Notes: generated by a model not told the origin, from the sequence alone. 64,000 bases of DNA from Monoplex corrugatus (GCA_030674185.1 CM060307.1:42709681-42773680), one strand, 5' to 3'. Positions 33,422 through 43,055 are shown, counted from the stretch's first letter. Made by a program: numbers and translations.

Positions 33422-33570
33422 CTCTCTCTGTCTGTCTCCGTATTTGGAAAATAGAAGAAGCGCACTGGCTTGCCTGTTCTTGGGTCAATACTTGTACGAT
33501 TGTTGTTGCTGCAGTTGATCACACAACAGTAACACGCTCCGCGTTTGGTTACAGTACTGGTACTCGCCAT
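33422..33570 (-). CDS. THAP-type P element transposase, exon 1 with start codon
   Basis: Too short to stand out alone, but it splices in frame: 149 bp from ATG (33568-33570) to GAGAG before GTAAGT. It encodes MASTSTVTKRGACYCCVINC, then SNNN, and PVRFFYFPNTETDRER across the junction. This is the first half of a THAP domain: the Cys pair (CCVINC), then the FxxFP motif. Exon 2 provides the conserved Trp and the C-x2-H, completing the C2CH zinc site. Phase (two bases left over) fits exon 2, which opens with the single G needed. Start choice: first ATG after the right TIR, ~75 bp inside the element. Confidence 0.9.
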
Positions 33571-33674
33571 GCTGCCTCAGTCAGCATTTTAAAAATGGCG
33601 CCCCGAACGTTTACGGAAATTGCCGGAACATACCGAGGAGGCGCTTGTCCCTTCTGTCTTATTTGTCTTCTGTG

Positions 33675-33701
33675 GTGCCTAAAGCCCCTTCTTGTGTACA
33701 A
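33675..33701 (+). repeat. SINE-B remainder, with right P element target duplication (33675-33682)
   Basis: GTGCCTAAAGCCCCTTCTTG, then TGTACAA continues the SINE-B sequence interrupted at 29057. Confidence 0.85.
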
Positions 33702-34251
33702 ATGCCGGGGGTTCTTTCAGTATAAATAGTATCCCACATCTCCTGGAAATTCTGTGCTAGATATTTTGTCTTTTTTGTCGCTCTCTTTTGTTTCTGCCTT
33801 GTTCTTTTTTCTTTCTGTCATTTCTTTCTACCATTTTCTGCCTTGCTGGTCCATTCACCTGTATGTATCCGATAAAGTCTAACGTACTTTTTCTTAGAAT
33901 TGATAGTTGGGTACATGTATGAAATGCAGTTTTGGTTCTAATGAGGTGGGAGGCGTAAGCAATTTTCGGTAATTTAGGCCTGTATTTATATGTTTTGGTG
34001 TCCTTAGGTATTCTTAAATTTGTATTCAGGTGTGTTTTTTAAATCTCCTGTGCGATAAATTAAACTGAGTGGTCAACGCCAGGGGCGTGTCCTTGGATTG
34101 TGTGCGCTGCGCGAGTGCGTTGGTATGTGTGCTTGGTTTTCTTTTTTCTTTTCTTTCTTTTTTTTTCCTGTTGAGGTTTTGTGTGTTTTGAGACTGTTAT
34201 AGCCCTGATATGGCTCTACGCAGTCGGCTGGGCTTTAAACAACAATAACAG
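33702..34251 (+). repeat. SINE-A copy 9
   Basis: From ATGCCGGGGGTTCTTTCAG to CGCAGTCGGCTGGGCTTTAA and ACAACAATAACA. The first ~12 bases of the head are missing where it meets SINE-B. Confidence 0.9.
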
Positions 34252-35129
34252 TTGAAAGGAAAAAAAACAAACCCTTATTTCAAGAGGATGAACACTACGT
34301 ACCATCTATCTTTTTTGTTATAATTTTTTTTGTATAGTTTGACTAGGTAATGAAATTTTCAAGAGATCAGATTAAGTCGGATAAGTTCAATTACTCCTGT
34401 TGTGAGATATACACAAACCTGAAGCTAAACAGAATGTGTGATAACTTCAAAATCAGATAACCTTAAATCTTTTGATTGCCTCAAGGCACTTGAAGTTTAA
34501 GAGTTTTTTTTTGCATTTGCTTTTTCATGCTTGCTTTGGGTATTTATTATCTGTTTTGCGTTTTCGTTCACTTTTTGGTTTTCCATGCATGCTGTGGAAA
34601 AAGTTTTCATGTGGACTGGGGATTGTCTCAATGTAAAATGAAGTTATATTCTATTTCGTGTGTTAAATTGGTTTAGATCTGCACAATTTCACCTCTGTCT
34701 TTGTTATTGTTCAGTTTCATAACGTTGATGATAAAGCAGGCCTACATTCTTCGCAAGAGTGGGGGAAAAACTCAACATTCGATATCAATCCTAGAAAGGT
34801 AAGTAATCCCTCCATACATTAGCAGAACCTTAAGTGAGTTGCTTCCCTTATACAAATGATCATTTGCTACAGGGAAGACCACAATGAACTAAACAAAAAA
34901 ATTCATCTTAATGATCAAGTCACCATACCTTTAAAATATTTTTCTGCGCTTTAAATAGTTTGTTTCGACAATTACCCGGAAAAAACAACTGATTTCGATG
35001 AATTTTTTCGGAAATAATTTTTGCATAAACTTTAACTTAAATCTGGGCAGCGCCCATCCCCTCTCCTCGCTTCAAATTCGTCTTCATATTCACTTTTTTT
35101 TTTTCAACCAAGAGTTCAGAAAGGCAAGA
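34252..35129. other. Non-coding spacer
   Basis: AT-rich; no gene or named repeat recognised. Confidence 0.5.
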
Positions 35130-35450
35130 AGGCTTATTGGTCCTCAAGGGGTGGGATCTGGGAAATCAGCCTATCTGTTCAATGTTTTATACCAAGGCAG
35201 CCGGGCGATGCCGTACCCTTACGATTTTCAATTGCCGTGGGATCTCTAGCGTGCACAGCCAAAAGCACACACAATCCGACTCGTTTTTCGTCCACTTCCG
35301 AAGAACTAGACGTTCAGTTCGATTTTCCGGTCAAACTGAGAAGAAAAGTCGAGGCCTCTACGGGAAGCGAACCCTGGAACCTCGAGTTTATTTATTGGCA
35401 GGCGAACGTCTGAACCATTCTGCCACTCTTCTCCCTAATCCCTTAAATCT
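35130..35450 (-). repeat. SINE-D, tRNA-derived (V-/RUDI-like by memory)
   Basis: On the complement: AGTGGCAGAATGGTTCAGAC (tRNA Leu/Ser-like box A region), CCAGGGTTCGCTTCCCG (box B), then TGACCGGAAAATCGAACTGA and ACGTCTAG, an arrangement seen in widespread animal tRNA-SINEs. Naming the superfamily is an inference. Confidence 0.65.
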
Positions 35451-35878
35451 GGTTTATTGGTTTATGCATATAGCCGGAATAGGTTTATAAACAGCCAAAC
35501 CATTTATACCTGATCATCTTCGCACATCGTTTACTACAGTGGTCCAGATATACATAGATTGGGCCATACGCATTGGAACCTTATGCAATAAAATCTGTTT
35601 ACTAAAGTGGATATAATAGTCTAACTGGTTCCAATCTTGAGTCCTGACCGATCTTTGTAAAACGCACAAGAATCAATTTTCTTACCACACCATACATTTC
35701 ACCAAATTTAGTATCGAAATACGGCCGAGACATCATTTTCTTTTTTTTTTTTTTTTCTTATTATTTTTTTTTTTTTTCGTTTTTTCCCTTGTATTTGTTG
35801 ATTTTAAAGAAATTTCGCTCCCCCTTTTTTTCCTTTATAAAAAATTATATAACGTGTTACAGTTTGAATCATCCTAGT
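35451..35878. other. Non-coding spacer with T-rich low complexity
   Basis: T-rich runs at 35740-35780; nothing else recognised. Confidence 0.5.
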
Positions 35879-36105
35879 CCAAAAAAAATATAACTGTCCT
35901 AGACCGCCCAAGTCCACCCAGCTGTAGCGGTATACTTGTCCCTCTTTACGGACAGAGACGATAAAGCAGCGAAGAAGAGGAGATGGGCGCCGCCCTCGTA
36001 CTACTGACCCCACGAGAAGCTGAGGTCTCGACCACTTCACTTCCCAACGGCTGCTCGGGTTATGGGAAATCCTGTACCTTGTTGATTTATTTATTTATTT
36101 ACGCA
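35879..36105 (+). repeat. SINE-E
   Basis: CAAGTCCACCCAGCTGTAGC, then AGCGAAGAAGAGGAGATGGG, GCCGCCCTCG, GAAGCTGAGGTCTCGACC and CTTCCCAACGGC, ending in a TTTATTTATT tail. I know closely similar molluscan/invertebrate SINE sequences, but no database check is possible here. Confidence 0.6.
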
Positions 36106-36989
36106 TTTACCTATTTGTTTTTATTCCTACCCTGACGATGTGTCAGAACCTTGTGTAGGGCTGAGAGAATGTCTGTAATGGCTGCAAAACTTTCTTTGCA
36201 GAGGAAACGGCTGAAAACTTGCTAGGAACGAGTTCATTGTACGTACACATGCCATCTCTGAGGAGGATCTTTGAGGAGTCTGCTGTACAGGGCTTATGTC
36301 TCACATCGTGCAACATGAAAACTGGGGGGTAGAGAGAAAAACTAAGTTGACAACATCAGAATCACTGGAGCATTAATTAACGAACAGGCCAGTTTTTATT
36401 ATAGGCTGGAAGTAACGCAAGATTTGGTTTTGAGTACATAGCTCTAACAACAGACCAACCAGCCCACATAAACCTGTGACTCGTCTAAGGCTCAAACCCC
36501 CGACCCCTGCGTTAAATTCGAACAATAAGGGTTGTTTGTAACATTCTGGTCAATTAAATTTTACTCGGATATCAAGCCACGGTGGACAGCTTAGTACAAC
36601 GTGTACTTCGTCTCCCTTCGCACACTGAACGCATTGAAACACTTTGAAGTTCTGTATATAGTTTCAGTTTCAGTTTCTCAAGACTCGGGCTTGGACACCT
36701 TGCTGTCGCAAAATCTGCAGGGAATGAAGACCCGTTTCCTTATCGAGGCTTACTTTCGTTCTCTTCTGGATCCACGTTTTGGTCATCCCAGGCCCCCCTC
36801 GCCTAGTCCTCTGGGTCTTCAAACCCCACCACCGTCCCTGTGGAGTGCAAAGCAAGGGTTGGGGTGGGTGGGGGTCAGGGAAAGAAAAAGGAAGGAGAGG
36901 CTCTCGATGTCTCCTGGCAGGAGGGGGTTCGCGGGAAGGACATGGCTCTGAATATAGAATAATAAGCAGTAAAATCTGAAATACCCGAC
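36106..36989. other. Spacer with a low-copy dispersed repeat at about 36280-36440
   Basis: 36280-36440 resembles 12700-12890. A TTTCAGTTTCAGTTTCTCAA stretch at 36662-36685 looks like the start of another dispersed repeat but is lost after ~40 bp. No gene seen. Confidence 0.45.
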
Positions 36990-37420
36990 TTAAATCTTGT
37001 CATCATTTCGTTTTTTGCAACTTTGAAAAGTAAAAGTTATCTTCTTTCTCCTTTGCTGATCTAGGTGTTTCTTTTGTAACCGTTTTTCTTCATGCAGAAC
37101 ACCGCAGAATTCATCGATTACTCGAAACTGTTTAAGTATGTTTCTGTTTTTGCGCCAAACTTTGGTAGTCCTTCTTTTCTCTTGTTTGAGTACCATTTTG
37201 GCATCTTTATATTTTTGTAGCATGACGAAGTTCTCCATTTGTTTAATTCTTCGGCCATGCTATATCGGTATAGCCCTGTTCTGAAGAAAGCACAGGGCAA
37301 GAGCCAAGAGATAAGGGAGTAGATTGTGCCCGGTGCCAAGAATCTGGTAGGCGTGGGAACAGGAAGAGACATGAAACGGCAATCTGGTAGGCGTGGGAAC
37401 AGGAAGAGACATGAAACGGC
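36990..37420 (-). mobile_element. Inverted 5' fragment of a PLE1-type element
   Basis: On the minus strand: a tandem 40-bp duplication (GCCGTTTCATGTCTCTTCCT and the following CACGCCTACCAGATT), the pseudo-LTR sequence down to TATAGCATGGCC, then a lysine-rich coding-like stretch (MAEELNK in one frame, MENFVMLQKYKDAKM in the next). It is head to head with the + strand PLE1 end that begins at 37421. Inverted partial copies next to an element are known for Penelope elements. Confidence 0.65.
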
Positions 37421-37835
37421 ATGCCGTTTCATGTCTCTTCCTGTTCCCACGCCTACCAGATTCTTGGCACCGGGCACAATCTACTCCCTTATCTCTTGCC
37501 CTGTGCTTTCTTCAGAACAGGGCTATACCGATATAGCATGGCCACTTCTCAAAATTGCAGAACTCATCTTACTTCCCTTTTGACATCATAGTTGCCTCCC
37601 CTCTCCCCTTTTCTTACTACTGCTCATGATGACATGGGCATTCCATTTCTTACCCACTGGACGAGGCGGCAGGGAAGTTTTTAGTCCCGTTTTTATTATC
37701 CATTGTTGGGTGTCTGTGCTTTGTCTGTGACCGTGCGTTCGCGCTTGACAAAGGCTAGTTGGCCGAAAATTTGCGCTCGTTTTGTTTTGTCTTGTTGGAG
37801 ACGCGCTTACATTGGTTTTCTTGTTCTTCTGGTTT
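37421..37835 (+). mobile_element. Second copy of PLE1 3' end / pseudo-LTR
   Basis: Nearly identical to 8508-8940, including the hammerhead-like motif (37741-37777), with a few substitutions and one short deletion. It stops at TTCTGGTTT where PLE2 coding sequence begins. Confidence 0.9.
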
Positions 37836-39662
37836 GTGTTTGCTTGGGCGCGGGCAGTCAATCTTGTTTTGGAAGACAATGCAACTTTCGATTTTAGAAA
37901 CCTGAGACCAACTGATCTTCCTAACAACAAAAGGGTGTTTCTGCCAGAGCCAGGTGAGCAGGAGATGGAATTAAGAATAAATGTCCTTAAACAAAACCCT
38001 GAAAAGGCCACAGACCAATATCTTTCAGGCAGAAAACTTGAATGTAACCTCAGTGATAGTCAACAAAAAGGACTAAAAAGATTAAATAAAAGAGATGATA
38101 TTGTGATTTTTCAAACTGACAAATCAGCACGCTTTTCGATAGACACTAAAGATAACTACATTCAAGCTTGTAATGTCCATATTGAAAATGACAGTAACAT
38201 TGATGAAAGCACAGACAAATCCATGCAAAAAGAGATGAACGCCCATGCTCACATGTGGTGCAAGATACTGAAAGCCGGAGAATTGGCAGGAACTAATGCG
38301 GAACAAAGGATAAAACATAATATGCTCAATGAGGAAAATGACCCACCGCCTTTGTATGCCCTCAGGAAAGACCACAAACAATGTAAAAACTCTAAAGGCC
38401 CCCCTACCAGACCAGTCTGCGGAGCCACCAGCGCATACAATAGCCATTTATCTCATTTGCTTAGCCTTATTTTGAAAGAAATAGATAAACCCTACTCTTG
38501 CAATAACACTGAAGATTTACTATCAGAGATAGAAATAGTTAACCAGACCCACCATAACCAAAAACTCGTGGTTGGATCCATGGATGTCAAAGCCCTTTAT
38601 CCAAGCCTCGATGTTGATGCAAGTGCTAAGATTGTTGAAGAAGAGTTTTACAAATCGGAAACAAATATCGAACCTAGTAGCATTGACACTTATGAACTAG
38701 GCCTCTACCTTACTCTTAACCTGTCTGTAGAAGAACTCCAAACATCAGGGTTGAGTAAGCTATGCCCAGAAAGGAGAAATAACAAGGGTAGAAGACCTAC
38801 TATCACAGGCCAAGCCAACACCAATCTAGAGAAACGTAATAAAGTCTGGAAACTGCCCAGAAATAAGAAACCTACCAATGACGAAATCAAAATAATGCTT
38901 TCTAAAGCACTAGAGGTAGGAGTGAAACAAGTCATGAAAAACCATGTATACAAATTCAACAATACACTGAAGAAACAGAAAGAAGGAGGTGCTATAGGTT
39001 TGGAACTTACTGGGGAGGTGGCTGGCGTGTTCATGTCATGGTGGGATAAACAGATGATGTATAAAATGAAAAATGAGAATATCAAATGTTTACTGTACAA
39101 AAGGTATGTAGATGATATCAATGTAGTAATTGAGAGTAAGGGGAGAAACAAAGGAAAAGACAATGTGATGATGAACAAGCTCAAACAAATGGGAGAAGAA
39201 ATACATGATTCAATCAAATTAGAAGTTGACTACCCATCGAACCACCCAGACAACAAAGTCCCCATTTTAGATGTAAAAGTTTGGGTTGATAAGGGTAAGA
39301 TTCTCCATGAGTTTTATTGTAAAGAGGTCTCCTCTAAGAATGTGGTGCACCAGAAATCTGCTATGCCCATGAAAGACAAAAGAGTGATACTAACCCAAGA
39401 CCTACTAAGAGTCATACTCAGATGTAGCCCATTACTACCCTGGAATAAAATAGTTGAATATGCAGAAAATTACATCCTAAGACTCCAGTACTCTGGATAT
39501 AACGCCCACTTCAGAAGGCAGATTATCGAGTCAGCATTAAGTGCTTATGAAAAGATAAAGAGGCAAGCAGAGAACAGGGAAAGACCAGTGTATAGGAGTA
39601 AACACTGGAGGACAAAGATCAGACAAAAAGAAAAAAAGGCAAAAGATAACTGGCTGGTTTAA
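37836..39662 (+). CDS. PLE2 reverse transcriptase (partial)
   Basis: Reverse transcriptase of a Penelope-like element. Conserved blocks: LNKRDDIVIFQTDKSARFSI (the KRDDIVI...DKS region before the RT fingers), RPVCGATSAYNSHLSHLLS, motif A SMDVKALYPSLD (Asp codon 38583), a motif B region GGAIGLELTGEVAGVFMSWW, and the catalytic box RYVDDINVV (Tyr codon 39105, Asp-Asp 39111-39116), followed by VPILDVKVWV. The divergent motif B and the ALYPSL form set it apart from PLE1 and PLE3. There is no upstream ATG in a believable position; the open frame before ~37836 is PLE1 UTR read through. It ends KDNWLV-TAA, whereas the true continuation GWFKNKK lies one frame over, so an A-rich stretch near 39630-39650 has probably gained or lost a base. 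Confidence 0.88.
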   Translation: MFAWARAVNLVLEDNATFDFRNLRPTDLPNNKRVFLPEPGEQEMELRINVLKQNPEKATDQYLSGRKLECNLSDSQQKGLKRLNKRDDIVIFQTDKSARFSIDTKDNYIQACNVHIENDSNIDESTDKSMQKEMNAHAHMWCKILKAGELAGTNAEQRIKHNMLNEENDPPPLYALRKDHKQCKNSKGPPTRPVCGATSAYNSHLSHLLSLILKEIDKPYSCNNTEDLLSEIEIVNQTHHNQKLVVGSMDVKALYPSLDVDASAKIVEEEFYKSETNIEPSSIDTYELGLYLTLNLSVEELQTSGLSKLCPERRNNKGRRPTITGQANTNLEKRNKVWKLPRNKKPTNDEIKIMLSKALEVGVKQVMKNHVYKFNNTLKKQKEGGAIGLELTGEVAGVFMSWWDKQMMYKMKNENIKCLLYKRYVDDINVVIESKGRNKGKDNVMMNKLKQMGEEIHDSIKLEVDYPSNHPDNKVPILDVKVWVDKGKILHEFYCKEVSSKNVVHQKSAMPMKDKRVILTQDLLRVILRCSPLLPWNKIVEYAENYILRLQYSGYNAHFRRQIIESALSAYEKIKRQAENRERPVYRSKHWRTKIRQKEKKAKDNWLV

Positions 39663-40236
39663 GAATAAAAAAGACTCTAGAACTAACTACCAATCAGTGC
39701 TGTTTGTTCAGGCGACACCAAATTCAGAGTTGAAAACAATGTATCAAAAAGAAATTGAAAAATCAGAGCTGAATATAAAAGTAGTGGAAAGAGCAGGAAC
39801 TAAGATTAAAGACTTGGTACAAAAATCTTATCCATTTAGATCCCAGAAATGCACTGATAACTGTTTTGCGTGCACTAACGGCAACAGTAAGATCAACTGT
39901 CGTAAAAGCAATGTTGTTTACGAGATAGAGTGCACCTCTTGCGGGGATAAGTATATAAGTGAGACAAGCAGAGCAGTGAGAATAAGAGCCAATGAACACC
40001 ATAACCAATACATCAAGAAAGATAAAGACTCAGTCCTTTACAGACACACTACTGAAAAACACAGTGGCAAAAATGTTCAGTGGAAATTTAGAATAGCAGG
40101 ACAATACAAAGACGCCTTGACACGTCAGACAGCTGAGGCAATAAAAATAAAAGAGTTCACGCCTAGTGCCCTGATCAACAACAGAGCAGAATTCATGCAT
40201 AATGGTCTGGTGAGCTGTAGTCTCACCAGGACATAG
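39652..40236 (+). CDS. PLE2 GIY-YIG endonuclease domain
   Basis: Continuation of PLE2 in another frame: GWFKNKK, VLFVQATPNSELKTMYQKEI, then KVVERAGTKIKDLVQKSYPF. A Cys cluster (KCTDNCFAC, later INC) precedes the nuclease: NVVYEIECTSCG and DKYISETSRAVRIRANEH. The usual YIGE is YISE here, with Gly replaced by Ser, which may impair or retune the nuclease. The rest (HTTEKHSGKNVQWKF, then a hydrophilic tail) matches the family. Ends TAG at 40234-40236. Confidence 0.85.
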   Translation, partial: GWFKNKKDSRTNYQSVLFVQATPNSELKTMYQKEIEKSELNIKVVERAGTKIKDLVQKSYPFRSQKCTDNCFACTNGNSKINCRKSNVVYEIECTSCGDKYISETSRAVRIRANEHHNQYIKKDKDSVLYRHTTEKHSGKNVQWKFRIAGQYKDALTRQTAEAIKIKEFTPSALINNRAEFMHNGLVSCSLTRT

Positions 40237-40256
40237 AAGGCGAAGCAAGGAGATAC

Positions 40257-40300
40257 AGCGCACTTGACAAGGGCCGGTGTGGCCGAAACGTTGTGCGTTT
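40257..40300 (+). ncRNA. Hammerhead-like ribozyme motif of PLE2
   Basis: CGCAC, then TTGACAAGGGCC, loop GGTGT, GGCCGAAACG, and TTGTGCG closing with CGCAC. Stem II GGCC/GGCC and the GAAA box fit the hammerhead plan; the CUGANGA box is imperfect. It sits 20 bp after the endonuclease stop, the usual place in Penelope-like elements. Confidence 0.55.
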
Positions 40301-40414
40301 TTAAAGTGAGTGGTTTTGTCCTATTTGTGTGTGGTGCATAATTTTTGTATATATATTTTTCAAGAAAAATGAAGAGTATTTCCAACACCACAATGGCAAA
40401 GATATTCCATATTG

Positions 40415-41275
40415 TGAATTCTAAAAGATGTACATGGTAAACTGACATTATTCATTCTTTATAAGTTGTACGTGGTAAACTGACATTATTCATTCTTCTT
40501 AAGTCGTATGTGGTAAACTAACATCATTCATTCTTTATAAGTCGTACGTGGTAAACTAACATCATTGATTCTTTATAAGTTGTACGTGGTGAAACTAACA
40601 TTATTCATTCTTCATAAGTTGTACGTAGTAAACTAACTCTAGTCATTCTTTATAAGTTGTACGTAGTAAACTAAAACTATTCATTCTTCCTAAGTTTTAC
40701 TTGGTAAACTAACATTATTCATTCTTTATCAGTTTTACGTGGTAAACTAACATTATTCAATCTTTATAAGTTGTACGTGGTAAACTAACACTAGTCATTG
40801 TTTATAAGTTGTATGTGGTAAACTAACATTATTCATTCTTTATAAGTTGTACGTGGTAAACTGACATTATTCATTCTTTATAAGTTGTACGTGGTAAACT
40901 GACATTATTCATTCTTTATAAGTTGTACGTGGTAAACTAATATTGGTAAACTGACATTATTCCTTCTTTATACATGTAAGTTGTACGTGGTAAACTAATA
41001 TTATTCGTATTATGTTGTACGTGGTAAAGTAACATTCTTCATAAGTTGTACTTGGTAAATTAATACTATTCATTCTCCGTAAGTTGTACGTAGTAACAAA
41101 CATTATTCATTCTTTATAAGTTTTACGTGGTAAACTAACACTATTCATTCTTTATTAGTTGTACGTGGTAAACTGACACTATTCATTCTTCATAAGTTGT
41201 GCGTGGTAAAAACTAACATTATTCATTCTTTATAAGCTGTACGTGGTAAACTAACATTATTCATTCTTAATAAGT
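40415..41275. repeat. ~38-40-bp minisatellite (about 22 units)
   Basis: Unit: TTCATTCTTTATAAGTTGTA, then CGTGGTAAACTAACATTA. Units vary by substitutions (TTTTACGTGG, GTACGTAGT) and small indels. Confidence 0.95.
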
Positions 41276-41558
41276 AAACCAGTCACGCACACACCTGTCT
41301 GTGCAATGATACATACGATACTGGATAACCGTCTGGGCCTTTAAATGTTATTTCAAATTATGGGGCCACCTATGGCCTGCTCTCATGGTCACCTGTTTTA
41401 GTAATGTGAAGACATATTGACAAGCCAAACTGAGCAATGTAGGAACATTGATACAGAGGCGGTACGTAAAATAGAGCAGAAAGAAATGGTGTTGGTTCTT
41501 TATCAAGTGGGCTGGAATGTAATTTGGTGGTTTCGTTATGTTTTTTATTTTTCTTTGA
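41276..41558. other. Non-coding spacer
   Basis: Nothing recognised. Confidence 0.5.
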
Positions 41559-41745
41559 ACTCTTTGACTCCCACTCTTTATCCACCAACTGGAAAAACTT
41601 AACCCTTTGACCCTTCATCCTATCCACCAGCTTCCTACAGGAAACTGGTGGATAGGGTGAGAGTCAAAAGGTTAAGTTTTTGCTTTCTTAGCGTAACTGA
41701 CAATGCAGGATGCTGGTGGACAGGGTGCAGGAGTCAAAAGGTTAA
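41559..41745. mobile_element. Nested TTAA palindromic element, inner 41599-41675
   Basis: The inner copy is TTAA-CCCTTTGACCCTTCATCC ... GGGTGAGAGTCAAAAGG-TTAA (77 bp). An outer copy surrounds it: left CTCTTTGACTCCCACTC ... GGAAAAAC and right GTTTTTGC ... GGTGCAGGAGTCAAAAGG-TTAA (41742-41745). The outer halves meet as AAAAAC/GTTTTT around the inner TTAA. Confidence 0.8.
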
Positions 41746-42387
41746 AGCACTTTGGATTTTTTGTTTACTGAAACAAGCGCACATGAGAGAATGCCACTGT
41801 TTCTGGTGTCCCTTGTGGAGCTGTAAAAAATCAGCAGTGTGTTCCCTACCTGTGGCGTTCTGCGACGTTTGCTGTAGGAAACTGGAAGTTTATGTAAAAC
41901 AAATCGTCAAAGAGGCTACACGCATGAGACCTGCGATGATGATCAGTTCTTTTCCCTGCGTTGTTATAGGAGAACGACCAGTGTGTGTGCAACCGATTTT
42001 CTGTTGTCGGTGCCCTAGACAAATGAATGTCCGTGCTAGGTAGGCCCACAGTCCTTAAACTACGTTCTGCAACTTTGTCTGCTGTTCAGAAATGACAGAC
42101 CAAGCAATGGTCGGGAAGAACAACTTTGGGCAACAAAGAGGAGGCAACTTGGAAGGCCACATCCTTAATTAGGGTCACCCCACTGACCGTTTGAAGGTGT
42201 GGCTCATCTCAAGTGTAAAAGATGCAATGTCTACTTTTTATATTTTTCATCCAGATTCTCGGTTTTGTGCCTTTTTTATTCATCTGCCTGTGCGTCTGCT
42301 ATACCCTAAGGTTCCCCGCCTCCTTGTCTATCACGTAGTGATACTGATGACTGGTCAAATGGGAGTTTAGGCCTCTGTCTTGCAAGT
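41746..42387. other. Non-coding spacer
   Basis: No gene recognised; some of it may be upstream decayed LINE-R sequence. Confidence 0.45.
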
Positions 42388-42818
42388 GTGTACTCAATTA
42401 TCTGGGATTCCAAAGATCGCTGGCTTGTATTAACTAAGATGTTTCTTGCACCTGCTCAGGACGCCAGAAGTTTTGGAATGAACAGACAGATAACGAAACT
42501 TTTCCAAGTCCGCCCTAACCTGAAAGAATTTCTCTCATCTGCTGTAGGGAACCGTAAGAAAGAGACAGTGTTATGTAGGTTACACACGGGTCACACAGTC
42601 TACACTCATTCGCACCTTTTAAAAAATGAAGAAGCATCGTGGTGTATACCATGTAACGAGCCGTTGAACATCAGAACCTCCTCCTCGATTGCTGGGACTT
42701 GTACGATGTGAGACAAAAGCACTACACGGCGGACTCCTTAAAGAACCTCTTCCGAGACATCCCTCATGATGCAATTTTCCAGTTTTTACATGAGATCAGT
42801 ATATTTCATCTGGTATGA
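42388..42818 (+). pseudogene. LINE-R ORF2, C-terminal RNase H/zinc-knuckle fragment, frameshifted
   Basis: Reads KKETVLCRLHTGHTVYTHSH, LLKNEEASWCIPCNEPLNI, a typical end of I/Jockey-group LINE ORF2 (xxVLxRLRxGHTxLTHxxLL ... CxxCxxxLTVxHxLLxC). At about 42675 the frame shifts, and the other frame continues LLLDCWDLYDVRQKHYTADS, LKNLFRDIP ... FLHEISIF, ending TGA at 42816-42818. Only the last ~140 codons can be recognised. Confidence 0.82.
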
Positions 42819-42975
42819 TTTTACGGTTGTTTTTCTTTAACTGCGTTTTAGACTTAAAAGGTTAATGGTGGGCATGGTTTTAAACTGTTGTCATTTGTCT
42901 TAACCTGGTTGTCGTTTTTGATGTGGTGTTAGCCCTGATATGGCTCTAGTAGTCAGCTAGGCTATAAGTGATATG
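42819..42975 (+). mobile_element. LINE-R 3' UTR and tail
   Basis: Short UTR ending GTCGTTTTTGATGTGGTGTT, AGCCCTGATATGGCTCTAG, then AGTCAGCTAGGCTATAAG. The same end occurs on the complement of 25648-25715. The core is shared with the SINE-A tail. Confidence 0.75.
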
Positions 42976-43018
42976 AAGTAGTTAAGTAGAACTAGGGCTT
43001 GATTCTCTTTCTAATTCC

Positions 43019-43055
43019 TCCTAACCTCTCTCTCTCTCCCTCTCTCTCTCTCTCC
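43019..43055. repeat. (TC)n microsatellite
   Basis: CTCTCTCTCTCCCTCTCTC-type run. Confidence 0.95.

Larger units (their letters stand above)
29058..33674 (-). mobile_element. Complete P element (P superfamily DNA transposon)
   Basis: Terminal inverted repeats of 31 bp: left 29058-29088 begins CACAGAACAC and ends GAAGGGACAAG; right 33644-33674, read inward, begins CACAGAAGAC and ends GAAGGGACAAG; 26 of 31 positions agree. Both ends are bordered by GTGCCTAA. TIR length, the CA terminus and the 8-bp duplication all match the P superfamily. Inside, on the minus strand, is a two-exon THAP transposase gene. Sequence just inside both TIRs is also partly alike (CGCCAT...TTAATGCTGA). The element sits in a SINE-B copy. 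Total 4617 bp. Structurally it is complete; the one apparent defect is an in-frame TGA. Confidence 0.92.
37836..40300 (+). mobile_element. Penelope-like element PLE2 (5' truncated, frameshifted)
   Basis: A second Penelope-like lineage, barely similar to PLE1 or PLE3 in protein: RT to 39662, GIY-YIG endonuclease to 40236, and a hammerhead-like motif shortly after. The 5' boundary coincides with the end of the PLE1-type sequence. Confidence 0.88.

Noticed and set aside
38705..39217. 170-codon reverse frame opposite PLE2
   Set aside because: Antisense shadow of the RT coding region; no family resemblance.
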